DNA of 64,000 nucleotides from Cenococcum geophilum 1.58. Lineage: Eukaryota; Ascomycota; Dothideomycetes; Gloniales; Gloniaceae. The translations under genes were made by a program, and so were the position numbers. The stretch is from NCBI GenBank assembly GCA_001692895.1, contig KV748214.1, positions 1,089,166 to 1,153,165 of the forward strand, read 5' to 3'. The notes below the pieces were generated by a model. That model worked only from the letters and a program-made list of their open reading frames with translations. It searched no databases and was not told the origin of the DNA. Shown here in pieces: positions 21,927-31,800 of this stretch; position 1 is the stretch's first letter; each line of letters opens with the position of its first letter.

Positions 21927-24900
21927 AATAAAGACTAAAATACGCTGTTAAATATGGTACCTCTATTAGATATAATTCCCCTTAGTGTGCTAAATAAGAG
22001 CTACTGTTTTAAAAATAGGTTTGCCAGCTCTGCTGCTATAATTATTATTATAACAGTAAAGTACCGTAAGAACTTTATATATCTGTCGACGATTACTAAA
22101 ATAGCATTAGCAACCTCTTCCATTCTTATTTTAGTAGGGGGTAAGCCTATTATAAAATCTATTATTAATTTTAATATAGGTCCCTGTGGAATAGGAAGCA
22201 CTAATAACTTACTATATAGGTAATGTCTAGATATCTATACCCTTTAGTATATATTATATCTCAATATATAGTCCTTAACCTCTTTAAATATTCTATTCTA
22301 AAAGTATTTCCTTTAAACGGCTTTAAGGGTTCTGTTAGCATCGTAGTAACCCCTAAAAGGGTTGTTATAGAAAACCTTTAGAATTTCGTCTTAAACTGCT
22401 TAGTCCTTTAGGATATATATAGCACCCTTAAAGCGCAATAGACTCTTTTAGTCTTGCTACTATAGCTTCTTAGTAACTCTAGCTAAGTTAATCTCCACTA
22501 TATCTTTCTACCTCTCCCTAGAAATAAAGGCGTCCCTCTATTATACTTAAAGAAGAAGATCTAAAAAGGTTTTGCATAAATCACTTACTTCCATTTTACC
22601 TACTACTATTACGGATATAAGGCGTAGCACGAGATATTTTAAACCATTAGTGCTAGTAGATTTTTCTGCCGTTATATAATATACCACGCTGCGGATAGGT
22701 ATCTTACCTATCCCCCTTAGATCTGGACACTTATAGCTAATACGCCGTTAAGTTAAAGGTGCTGCGATACCCCTAGTATATCCTATAGAATTCTTGCTAA
22801 TTTTAAGGTATGCTAACTTTATAATGTCTACCTAGCCTATAACCTAATCTATAACTATATCCTATGGCTTTATAATTATAGCGCTTTATAGCTGTATCGC
22901 TAGGACCTCTATTTTACTGTAAAATTCTATAGTTTTAGGGAAAGAGTCTTTTTTCTTTTTAAGCAAATTTTTCAATATAGGGATTATTTCCCTTATGCTA
23001 TCTTAGATTCTTTCTATTTTATAATCTAGATGTTTTAATAACCTATTAGCGGGATTTATCTTTCTTAGGCGGTACGTAATTTTAAAATTATACTATAATA
23101 GTGCCTTTACCTATTTAGCTTATTAACTGCTTAATACCTTTATAGTTATAAAGTATTCTAAGTTGTTATAGTCTATAAGGACTTTAATAAGGTAATTGCT
23201 TCCTATATAATAATATCACCAGTACTTTATTGCTGTAACTATCGTAAGTAACTCCTAATTATACGTTATATAACACTATTCTATAGGGGTTATTTTCCTT
23301 AACTAAAACACCATAGGATGCTATTCTCCGTCTTTTAATTAAGATATAATTACCCTTAGGGCAAAGCCGGATATATCTGTTTTAAGGTATATATATAGCT
23401 CCTAGTAGAAGTATATTAGAATAGGCGCTAATATAAACAAATCCTTTAACCGGTTTATAGCCTACTTAGTAGCTTCCCTAAATATAAGGGGTCCTAACTT
23501 CTTGCTATTCTTAGATCCTTTTAGTAGATTGGTAATTAGAAGTATTACTTATAAATAGTAAACAATAAACGTTTAGTAGAAGTTCGCCGTGCCTAAAAAA
23601 ACCTGCACTTCTTTAAATATTGTAGGGTAGGGCTATTCCCTAATAGCGTCCACCCGACTTTTCTCTATTAACACTTTATTAACGCTAACGATAAAACCTA
23701 AAAAATTAATGCTAGTAGTATAGAACGTATACTTTTTCAGGTTTATATAGAGCTTATATTCCCGTAGTCTTTTTAGTACTATTTATACATAGTGTGTATA
23801 TACTTTATAGTTATTAAAGTAAACTATAATATTATTAAGGTAGACTATATATATTATGTCTAATAGGCCTAATAATGCCTTATTAATATAGGCCTAAAAT
23901 ATTACTAGTGTGTTAGTGAGCCTAAATAGCATTACTAGGTACTTAAAGTGGCCGTATTATGTTTAGAACGCCGTTTTCTACTTATCACCGGCTTTAATCC
24001 GGATTTAATGGTATATATCTTTTAGATCTAATTTTATAAATATTTTTACGCCTAACAGTCTATTAATAAGCCCCCCTATTAAGGGTAACAGATAGTAATT
24101 CTTTATAGTAATCTTGTTTAGCGCCTAATAGTTAATATAGAGGCGAAGGGTTTTATCCTTCTTAGGTATAAATATAATTAATACTCCTACTAGGCTTGTA
24201 GAGGGCTAAATCTATTTTCTCTAAAGATGGTCCACTATATATTAACGTAGTACTGCTAGCTTATTTTCTAATAGGTTATATAGTGGTCTAAAAGGAGGTT
24301 ATTTATCCCCTATATTTATCTCATACTTAACTAATATAGGGTTAGGTAAGGTTTATATAGCCTCTTTACTAGAAATATTCTCTAAGTTTATATATTTCTA
24401 TAAAATCTCTAGTTCCTTAACTGCGTATAGCCAGATATCCGAAAATAAATATCCTATGTCCCCGTTCTTAGTATTAAGAGTGGTATATATAGTATATGCC
24501 CACCCTTCTTCTTATATATGGTTTAAGAAAGTCTTTTAATATTTAACTATAATGCGCGGTTAAGACTTCTAATGTTAATATAAGGCTGAAGGCCAATTAA
24601 TGTCTAGATTAACTTGGCGAAGCTATAGGTATTTTAAAATAAGGTCGTACCCCTTAATTTCTACAGCATAGAAGCGTATCTTCTGCGTGTTTTATAGACT
24701 ATTGCGGTTTTAGCTGGCCACGGAAAAAGCCTATTCCCTATAGTATGGAATCTAGTAGCCTTTAATGCTTTAAACGGTGCGCACCTATAAGCCGCTAAGG
24801 TCCAAATCTAATTCTTTTACTAGTAATTAAGAAATAAACTTTATAGTCGCGCCGCTATCTATAAGGCAGTCTTACGTTACCTATTTATTATTAACTTAAA
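21927..24900 (-). pseudogene. Element Y pol, proximal part: protease/RT/RNase H/integrase
   Basis: Minus strand, reading leftward. RT runs from about 24400 to 23700 with the active-site block IVYLNNIIVYF near 23850-23820, i.e. YLDDI with both Asp codons changed to Asn. RNase H follows with LGFIVSVNKVLIE near 23700 and GFALRVIIS near 23370. The integrase zinc-binding region (FYNNPFRGYYDANRTL, YNIY) is near 22370-22240. The integrase core has PIPQGP, IIDFIIGLPP, AILVIVDRY and RGIISNRGTIF at 22200-21950. The frame is then cut by the retroposon and continues at 20277. Many stops are of RIP type. The protease is not clearly visible; it would lie near 24500-24900. Confidence 0.82.
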
Positions 24901-24959
24901 TAGAGATAGGAATAACTATACGGTAGCTTACTCCCTCCTTCTCTTACTAGCCTAGTATA

Positions 24960-26058
24960 AGGGAGTAAAGATTTACTAGGCTCTCTTTTTTTCTAATTAA
25001 TCTAACTCTTATTTTTTTGCTGGTAGAAGCGCTTTATATAGCCCTTTTTGCCATAGTTATAATAAACGCATAACTCTTAATTCTACTTATTCGGATTAGG
25101 TTTTTACCTATTATTATTTTAGGGCTGACTAGCGTTACTCTGGGGCTTTAAAGCCTACTTATATTATTTTTTTATAGAGTAGTTAGGTTAGAATCTACCC
25201 CTATTATTAAAGCTAGGTCTAGTCCTACGCTTTTTATTATTAGTGTCTTATTCCTTTTACTTGCCTAGATAATCTCTTTTAGCATTATTAATCCAAGTAG
25301 CTTTAGAGATAAGCTTTTCTTAAAAGGTAGGAATTTTGCCCTTCTCCTATATAGCCTATTAAATCTTAGGTTATAACTTAGTAAGTAGCTAGTAAAGTTA
25401 TATAGTGTTATCCTATAGGTTTAAGTAGGGTATATTATCTTCTAGTTCTTCTAAGTAGTTTATAAACTGGACTACACTCTAGCCTTCTTGCTATTTGGCG
25501 TTATAGTATTACTGGTTATAATCTATTCCTTAATTAGTAGGGTCTTAAACCTAATTAACTAACTAGGACTTAAGTTCGCTAAATTTAAGGGGTGTAGTAA
25601 GTTTCTTCTTATAGCGTATCTATAAACTCTTAAAGGTGCTATATAGGAAGGTAGAAGCAATTAGTGTCTAATTATACTTATTAGAGTAATGTTTCGGATC
25701 TAGCTAAAACTTAGTTTTATATTAACGGATAAAACGATTGCAGTTCTAGAGACTTTTTAAGTCCGCTTCGTGTCTAGGGTGTCCATACTTTCCCTAATTG
25801 TCCTTGCAATTGTTCTTAGTAGTTTTAATATACTTGTCTTAATTATATCTCTAACTCCTTTGTTTTTTATAGGGTCTCGCGTAGCGACCGCTCTAATAAC
25901 TCCCTAGCGGTAATCGTTTTTAAGGGTCTTGTAAGGTTAGACGGACTAGCCGTAGCTTCTTTATAGGAAGAGGGAATGCGCTCCTTTGGGAAGACTCTTT
26001 AAGCCTCTTGCGGTAGGGGCGTTGTTTTAGGGGGTAAGGAGGTATAGCTCGTTATCAT
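24960..26058 (-). pseudogene. gag remnant of element Y with decayed CCHC knuckle
   Basis: Start codon at 26058-26056, followed by an open run of about 95 codons beginning MITSYTSLPPKTTPLPQEA with a helical, charged segment. Later frames carry stops. Near 25075-25015 a zinc knuckle is still visible as YYNYGKKGYIKRFYQQ, where C, H and C positions have become Y by C-to-T change (C-x2-C-x4-H-x4-C in the ancestor). This is the nucleocapsid part of gag. Confidence 0.75.
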
Positions 26059-26123
26059 TAATTAATAGCCGTATATTCCTTTTATAAAGGATTAAGAGTG
26101 ATTAGAATTATAAGAGGCCAGTT

Positions 26124-26426
26124 TAACCGGAATGTATAATTATTTAATTAATAGTATAGAATAAGAGTTATAGGTAAGTAGAAGATAAGTTAAGGTAGAA
26201 CGATCCTTATAAATAAAGGATAAATGCTTTCTAACCTCTTCTATTTAGAGACTAATTGCTAGTTCTTCTTTAGAGGGGAACTAGCTTCCTATATATTCCT
26301 TCTAAGACGCTAGTAAAACCTTTTACCCCTAACCTGTCTAACTATGTCTTCTGGGATATAGATAGGATATAGATAAAACCTCCTACCGTTTTATTGGATA
26401 TATACCTCTTAGGGGGTTCCGTTATA
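26124..26426 (-). repeat. 5' LTR of element Y
   Basis: Starts TAACCGGAATGTATAA and ends GGGTTCCGTTATA. It is the partner of 17199-17501, with a handful of transitions between them. Confidence 0.9.
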
Positions 26427-27470
26427 TTAAAGCTCTTAGTTTAATAAGGAAGATCTCTAATAGGGCTATTATAGTAAGACTGTTAAAGGAAATGTTTATA
26501 GTAAGTAATTAATTCTACTAACCTATAGTGCTAATAGCTAATATAGCAAAATAGAAGTATAATATAAATTCGCTTTTACTAGCGATGATTTATAATATAA
26601 AACGCTTTATTCTCCATTTTGGATCAATAATTAGAAAGGCTCCTCTATAGACGTATAGCGCTACTCTTATATTTAGTCCACTAAAGAGCGAAATTAGGTA
26701 ATAGTTCTGGAATTACAGATATCCGCTAATTAAACGTGTCCTATATATAGAAGAAACCTAGAACTCGGCACGCGGCACGCTTAAGGGCCATTTGAGTTCG
26801 GTTTACTCGGTCGTATTCTCGCCGGACGGCCAGCTAGTCGCGTCGGGGTCAAACGACAACACGGTTAGGCTCTGGGACGCCGCGACGGGAGCGGCGCGCG
26901 GCACGCTTGACGGCCATTCGAGTTGGGTCAGCTCGGTCACATTCTCGCCGGACGGCCAGCTAGTCGTGTCGAGGTCGGGCGACAACACGGTTAGGCTCTA
27001 GGACGCCGCGACGGGAGCGGCGCACGGCACGCTCGACGGCCATTCGAGTTAGGTTAGCTCGGTCACATTCTCGCCGGACGGCTAGCTGGTCGCATTAGGG
27101 TCGGGCGACAAGACGGTCAGGCTCTGGGACGCCGCGACGGGAGCGGCGCGCGGCACGCTCGACGGCCATTCGAGTTCGGTCAGCTCGGTCGCATTCTTGC
27201 CGGACGGCCAGCTAGTCGAGACAAATAGTGGAGTATTAGATATTCGCTCTCTCTTTAGTGCTGTTTCTCATTCTTCTAATTATTTAGATATCCTCTTTAT
27301 AGAGAATAACTGGGTAGTTAGGGAGGGGGAGGCTATCCTTTAGCTTCCTCTTAATTATTATAGGACTTATACAGCCGTCTAAAAGGGCGTTCTTATCTTA
27401 GGACACTTATTAGGAGGTGTTTTATTCTTTAAATTTAAGTAAGGTTATTTTTTAACCTCCTCCCTACCTG
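26427..27470 (+). pseudogene. NLR1, second half: linker, WD40 repeats and C-terminus
   Basis: The frame picks up where the NACHT half stopped, with a KALSLIRKIS block, then a conserved linker (YNIKRFILHF, IRKAP at about 26590-26650). A PLIKRVLYIEETWN block follows just before the first WD40 repeat at about 26768. About three and a half WD40 units follow to 27230. The C-terminal cap runs to about 27440: ENNWVVREGEAIL, an LPLNYY block, LILGHLLGGVLFFKFK and a stop. This cap is typical of fungal NACHT-WD40 proteins. Only a few WD units remain, fewer than the seven needed for a propeller. The linker and cap are RIP-mutated, whereas the WD40 part is nearly clean. Confidence 0.87.
26768..27230 (+). 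repeat. GC-rich WD40 repeat island of NLR1
   Basis: Tandem 126 bp units coding 42-residue WD40 repeats ([27 protein letters not shown]). GC-rich with many CG, CA and TG. Only a few RIP-type changes are present, such as TGG to TAG near 27000. Boundaries with the AT-rich flanks are sharp. Confidence 0.9.
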
Positions 27471-27514
27471 CCTCCCATCCATCTAGTTTTCTTATATACT
27501 TACTAATAGAATTT

Positions 27515-27690
27515 TCTAAAATAACTCTGCCTAGGAACGTACTTAGTTTTAAAATGCATTCTGCTTAGAAACGTCATTAGTTTAAAATTAATTCTACTTT
27601 AAAATCAATTTTGCTTTAAAATTAACTCTGCTTAGAAATTAACTCCGCTTAGAAATTAATACTGCTTTTAAAAGGATTAGTTAATTAGTA
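27515..27690 (+). repeat. Degenerate ~17 bp tandem repeat after NLR1
   Basis: Units of the type TTAGAAATTAACTCTGC, about ten copies, drifting to TTTAAAATTAATTCTAC. A related array follows NLR2 at 34600-34765. Confidence 0.75.
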
Positions 27691-28079
27691 GCCTATATAT
27701 CTATTAGCTTAAGCCAGTTAACTATATACCTATATATTTAAATTTATACATTTTCTAGCATAGTTTCTTAAAGCCTTTCTACCTTTTAGAGTGCGAGGCC
27801 CGCCTCACTACTTATTAGTATAGCCCTCTTCCCCAGCTAGATACCCTTAGTAGTCTCCGTAATACGCTAATTAGGGTTATAATTTTAGCTCTTACTTTAC
27901 TAGGAAAATCTTATTATTAGCTAGTAAATACTTAAAGCCAAAGCAAATTCTTTATTTAAATCTTTAAAAAGGGTAAGCAAGATCTACCTAAATACGGCAA
28001 AGCGCCCAAAATAAAATATAGGCGGCGTAGTAAAATGCCGAAGAGCTGTTTATGCAAGTGACAGATATAGTCTTTAAGA
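27691..28079. other. No recognisable gene
   Basis: RIP-mutated sequence between the NLR1 3' end and the broken end of NLR-B. No domain or boundary repeat was seen. Confidence 0.5.
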
Positions 28080-29106
28080 GCGTTTTTTAAAGGCCGTAAA
28101 GTGCATTAATACTATCAAATAAGTGACTGCCGGCTTTATTATACTTTTTCCGCAGATAGCTGGTTAACTCTGGGTTTTATACAGCTAAAAGGTAGATAAG
28201 CCCTTAGATAATTACAGCAGCGCTACTTAGATTTTAGATTATATTTTAGTAAAAGAAGTATAATAAGACCCCTAATCCGGGGCTTAACTAGAGCTATTAT
28301 AATATCTTATTAATAAGAGCTATTATTATTATTATCTTACCCTTACCTAGATTACTATATATCTATAAAATACGGGATTTATTATTATTCTACTATTACG
28401 TAAAGGCTTAATCGCGGAGGATCTATATATATAAGCCTTTAAGTAAAGGATCTTTGTTACTTAAGATTCGGTCCTTATTCTCCTATAAGTTGGTTAAACG
28501 CTAGGCGCTTAAGTATTAATTACTAGCATCGCCGTCTATAGCTATTATAGGCACTAAAAGTTAATCTTAACGTAATATAGTAGAAGCTAGCTTAACTACT
28601 TACGGTACCTAAACTTATAAAGTATATATTATCTCCACCTATTTTAAAACTATTGCTAGCTAAAATATGGCCGCTATAGCTAAGGAATTCGCCGCTAAAC
28701 GTATAATTTTACGGATTGCGGTATATATCTATAACTTGTTATAAAGCCTAACGCTATAACAACCTTATTATAGTAAAAAGGATACTAGCTAGCGTAAAGA
28801 AAGCGTACAGTAAGTTATAGGTAAAGTGCTCTTAGCTGCCTTTCCTTTAACGCTACTTACTATGCCCTACTAAGGACCTACACTCTATTATGTTATTAGT
28901 AGGTGCATATATATATGCGTATAGTTAAGCGATCTCTCTTAATAAACAGCTCTTAGGCAGTAATGCCTACTTATTTTTACTAAAGTTATACCGTTAATAG
29001 AGCGCAAATTATTTCTAGTCCCTTATAATCGCCCCTAGTTAAGTACTAAGTAGTATAATACTATAGTATTTTAAGGTTCTTATTCCGTATATCTTGCGGG
29101 AGCTAA
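28080..29106 (-). pseudogene. NLR-B, truncated 5' half of a gene like NLR1
   Basis: The minus-strand copy of NLR1 region 15152-16190. It includes the 5' region, the KDPLLKG-type linker near 28440 and a P-loop near 28340. NACHT helices follow down to an ASSINTLYGL-like block near 28090, after which similarity stops abruptly. Walker B and everything later is missing. RIP differences between the two copies are abundant, as expected if the pair triggered RIP on each other. Its 5' end meets the 5' end of NLR2 at the palindrome 29107-29178, so the two genes are divergent. Confidence 0.83.
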
Positions 29107-29142
29107 TAGGGAGGGTAGCTGACCCGCACTAGCTATACCCTT
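29107..29142 (-). promoter_or_regulatory. Shared 36 bp module, copy 2 (faces NLR-B)
   Basis: Left arm of a palindrome centred between 29142 and 29143. Its reverse complement agrees with the right arm at 30 of 36 positions, most differences being transitions. Confidence 0.7.
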
Positions 29143-29178
29143 AAGGGTATAGCCAAAGCGGGTCAGCCGTCCTCCCTA
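29143..29178 (+). promoter_or_regulatory. Shared 36 bp module, copy 3 (faces NLR2)
   Basis: Right arm of the palindrome, beginning AAGGGTATAGCCAAAGCGGG. The two modules abut with no spacer, giving CTATACCCTTAAGGGTATAG at the centre. Confidence 0.7.
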
Positions 29179-31800
29179 CTAGTGCCGGAAATATGCCGCG
29201 CATAATAAACTAAGATTAGTAACTTATACTCTATAATACTATAGAGCGAGTACTAAGTATATTTTAATATATATTACTACTATATTCTACAACCTATAGA
29301 TATATATATCTAGCTTTAAAGGTAACTTCCCCCTTATATATAGCTGCTAGAAATTTTATCTTACTATTAACTAGGCTTCTTCTTTCTACCTAACCAAATT
29401 TGGTTAAGTATTGGGTGCCTAATTATAGCACCTAAACTAGCCTTATTATCGTTAACGTGTTCTTTTTATAAGCTTTAAATATATATAGAAATAGGTATCT
29501 TAATTAAACTTATAACTTTTTATCCTTAGCTATATAGCGCTAAATCTTATAGCATAATGTTATATACTCTACTCCTAGAACATATAATCTAATCCTTTCC
29601 TATTTTAGCTCTAGCTCTTATTAGGGAATTAATAGCAGAGTTATATATTCGCGACTTTAATATAGTAGTAAAAATGTAGCTATACTAAGTAGACATTTAT
29701 GCCATCCATATAACCTATAATTAATTTTAATAGTAGAACTAAATAGGAAGGAATAAGTATTTTTACGCTATAAAGTTGTTACTAGGTCTCTTCTAGTTTC
29801 AGCTTTCTTCCACTTTAAGTATAATTATAAAAGTTAAGAGTTACGTGCGCTAGGTAGCAATCTTTTATATAGCTAAAAAATCCTATCTACTATATTCCCA
29901 ACGTAAATATAAGATAACTTTTAAAACTTTTATTTATGGAATTATATAAAGAACAAATTCTCTTTAAAGAACTTTAATATACTTTAAAAAGAGTATTATC
30001 TAGTATCTAAATGGCTACCTATATCTTGGACGAGTTTTATAATCCTAAAGACGCTAAAGTTAAGTAAGTCCCTTAGTTATAGTTAAATAAAGGTAAATAA
30101 CTAGATCTATTTAATATTATATTTATCTATAGACTCTCTAGATATTAAAGAGCAACTTAAACTAAGGACTCTATTCTATAGCCCTAGGAGCTACTACCTA
30201 CTAATATTTTAAGTGCTTATATAATTATATTTAGGTATAAAGTAGCCGTTATTAATTTAAATAATAAAGTTACTTAGAGTATAATAGAGATATATACTAC
30301 TAATATCTATAATAGGCTAGCCGGATTATGGTTAGGGACTCTATTTATAGGTTTAGTATATTTTATAGCCCTAAATTCTCTATAAATTCTTAATAAGTTA
30401 AACTAAAGTTTAAATAGCCTATTATATTTATTATACACAGTCTTAGCGGCTTAGTGTGTACACAAGTAAGTCTATTATTAAAGTACTACCCTTTTTACCT
30501 TTTACTAATACTTAACTAGGCGATTATTAAAGGAGTATTTAGAGTATCTACTAATAACTTGTCTATAATTATAAACAATACCTAAGAAATTATATTTTTA
30601 GGAACGCTATTTTATAGATTACCTTTTATAAAATATATAGAGATCCTTTAAAGAGTTATTTAGGTTTTTTATAGTATAAATATAAAAAAGATCCGCGATC
30701 TTAAGGAGAGGTTTAAAAGGCTTAAAATTCTAGTAGAAGTATTTACTAGCAGACTACGCTAACGCCTTTTAAATAGCAAAGAATTAAGAGTCTACTTCTT
30801 TTATAAAACACTAATAATTTATAGCATCCTAGTATTTCTAGCTTAGCCTTTTATTAAGATATTATGCTAAGAGTTATAGGTAGTACCGGAAAGTAACGTA
30901 AAGATAATTAGTTACGGTAATTAGGTATCTATTTACGCAAATTACTTAAATATATATAAGTTTATAAGTAAANATGATAAGGGATATAAAAGCGTATTAG
31001 CCGCTATTAAGAAATTTATAAAGAAGGAGACCGTAAAAGGGCTACCTAAAGTAAGTATAATTACTATCTAAATTTAGATTAATAAATGCTAAATTTATAA
31101 TTAGAATGCTATAACTAACATCTAGAATAATAGGGGCAATACTAAGGTTAGGTAGTAAGTAGAATAGTAAAATATTTCTAAAGGTCTATACTTTTCTTAA
31201 CTATAATAGTAGATAGTAACGCTAAGTGTTAGTATTTTCCTTATAGTAGTTTAATAATAAAGCTAATATAAGCCTTAGTCTTTCTAAAGTAGTTTAGTAA
31301 AGACCTCTAATATATATAAGGGCTTACTAGAGACTAAAATACTAGATCTATGGCGATATAGCTATATAGCTATATAATTAGCAAGTAGGCGTTACTTAAT
31401 TATTTATTTATACTAAGGCCTGCGCTTAAAAATAAGCTAATAACTTTATATAGTATAAATTATTTAAGACGCCTTTATTTTATAAATAAAAAAAAATAGG
31501 CGAATATAGTTAACGTTGACATTAATAGAGGAAAATTTATTAGCTTTACTCCGCCTCGGATTCTAGTATCGCTTTTAAGTTATTAAAAGCCCGGGCGCGT
31601 TAATCTCTTATAGTTTTATTAGCACCTTAGTATTAGCTTAAACGTCCGCCTACTTTAACCTAAATTAAGTAGCTTACTAGCTTAGTTAATAGATATTACT
31701 ACGCTCGTTAATTATTATAAAGGTAATCTGCTCTATAATACCTATAAAGACTCTAAGAACAGCGATTGGTTAAGCAGAGCAATATAGGAAACGCGAAATC
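29143..31800 (+). repeat. Arm A of 8.4 kb inverted repeat (front of NLR2)
   Basis: It matches the reverse complement of 34875-37508 along its whole length, including the 36 bp module, the ~300 bp repeat with the TTAACCAAATTTGGTTAA palindrome, the hydrolase-coding part and a GCAGAG...GCGAAAT end near 31800. The arms differ mainly by transitions. The loop between them, 31801-34874, holds the NACHT and WD40 parts of NLR2. Confidence 0.88.

Larger units (their letters stand above)
17199..26426 (-). mobile_element. Ty3/gypsy chromovirus Y inserted in NLR1
   Basis: A complete but dead 9.2 kb element on the minus strand. Its two LTRs of 303 bp (17199-17501 and 26124-26426) differ only by scattered mostly C/T and G/A changes. 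From the right it has gag (26058 on), CCHC knuckle, RT with YLNNI (YLDDI), RNase H, integrase and a chromodomain near 19515-19630. This makes it a chromovirus. It splits the NLR1 frame between 17198 and 26427. No convincing target duplication was found (ACTCT-like left flank, TTAAA right flank), perhaps through mutation or a small deletion. Its integrase is itself interrupted by a retroposon at 20278-21913. Confidence 0.88.
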
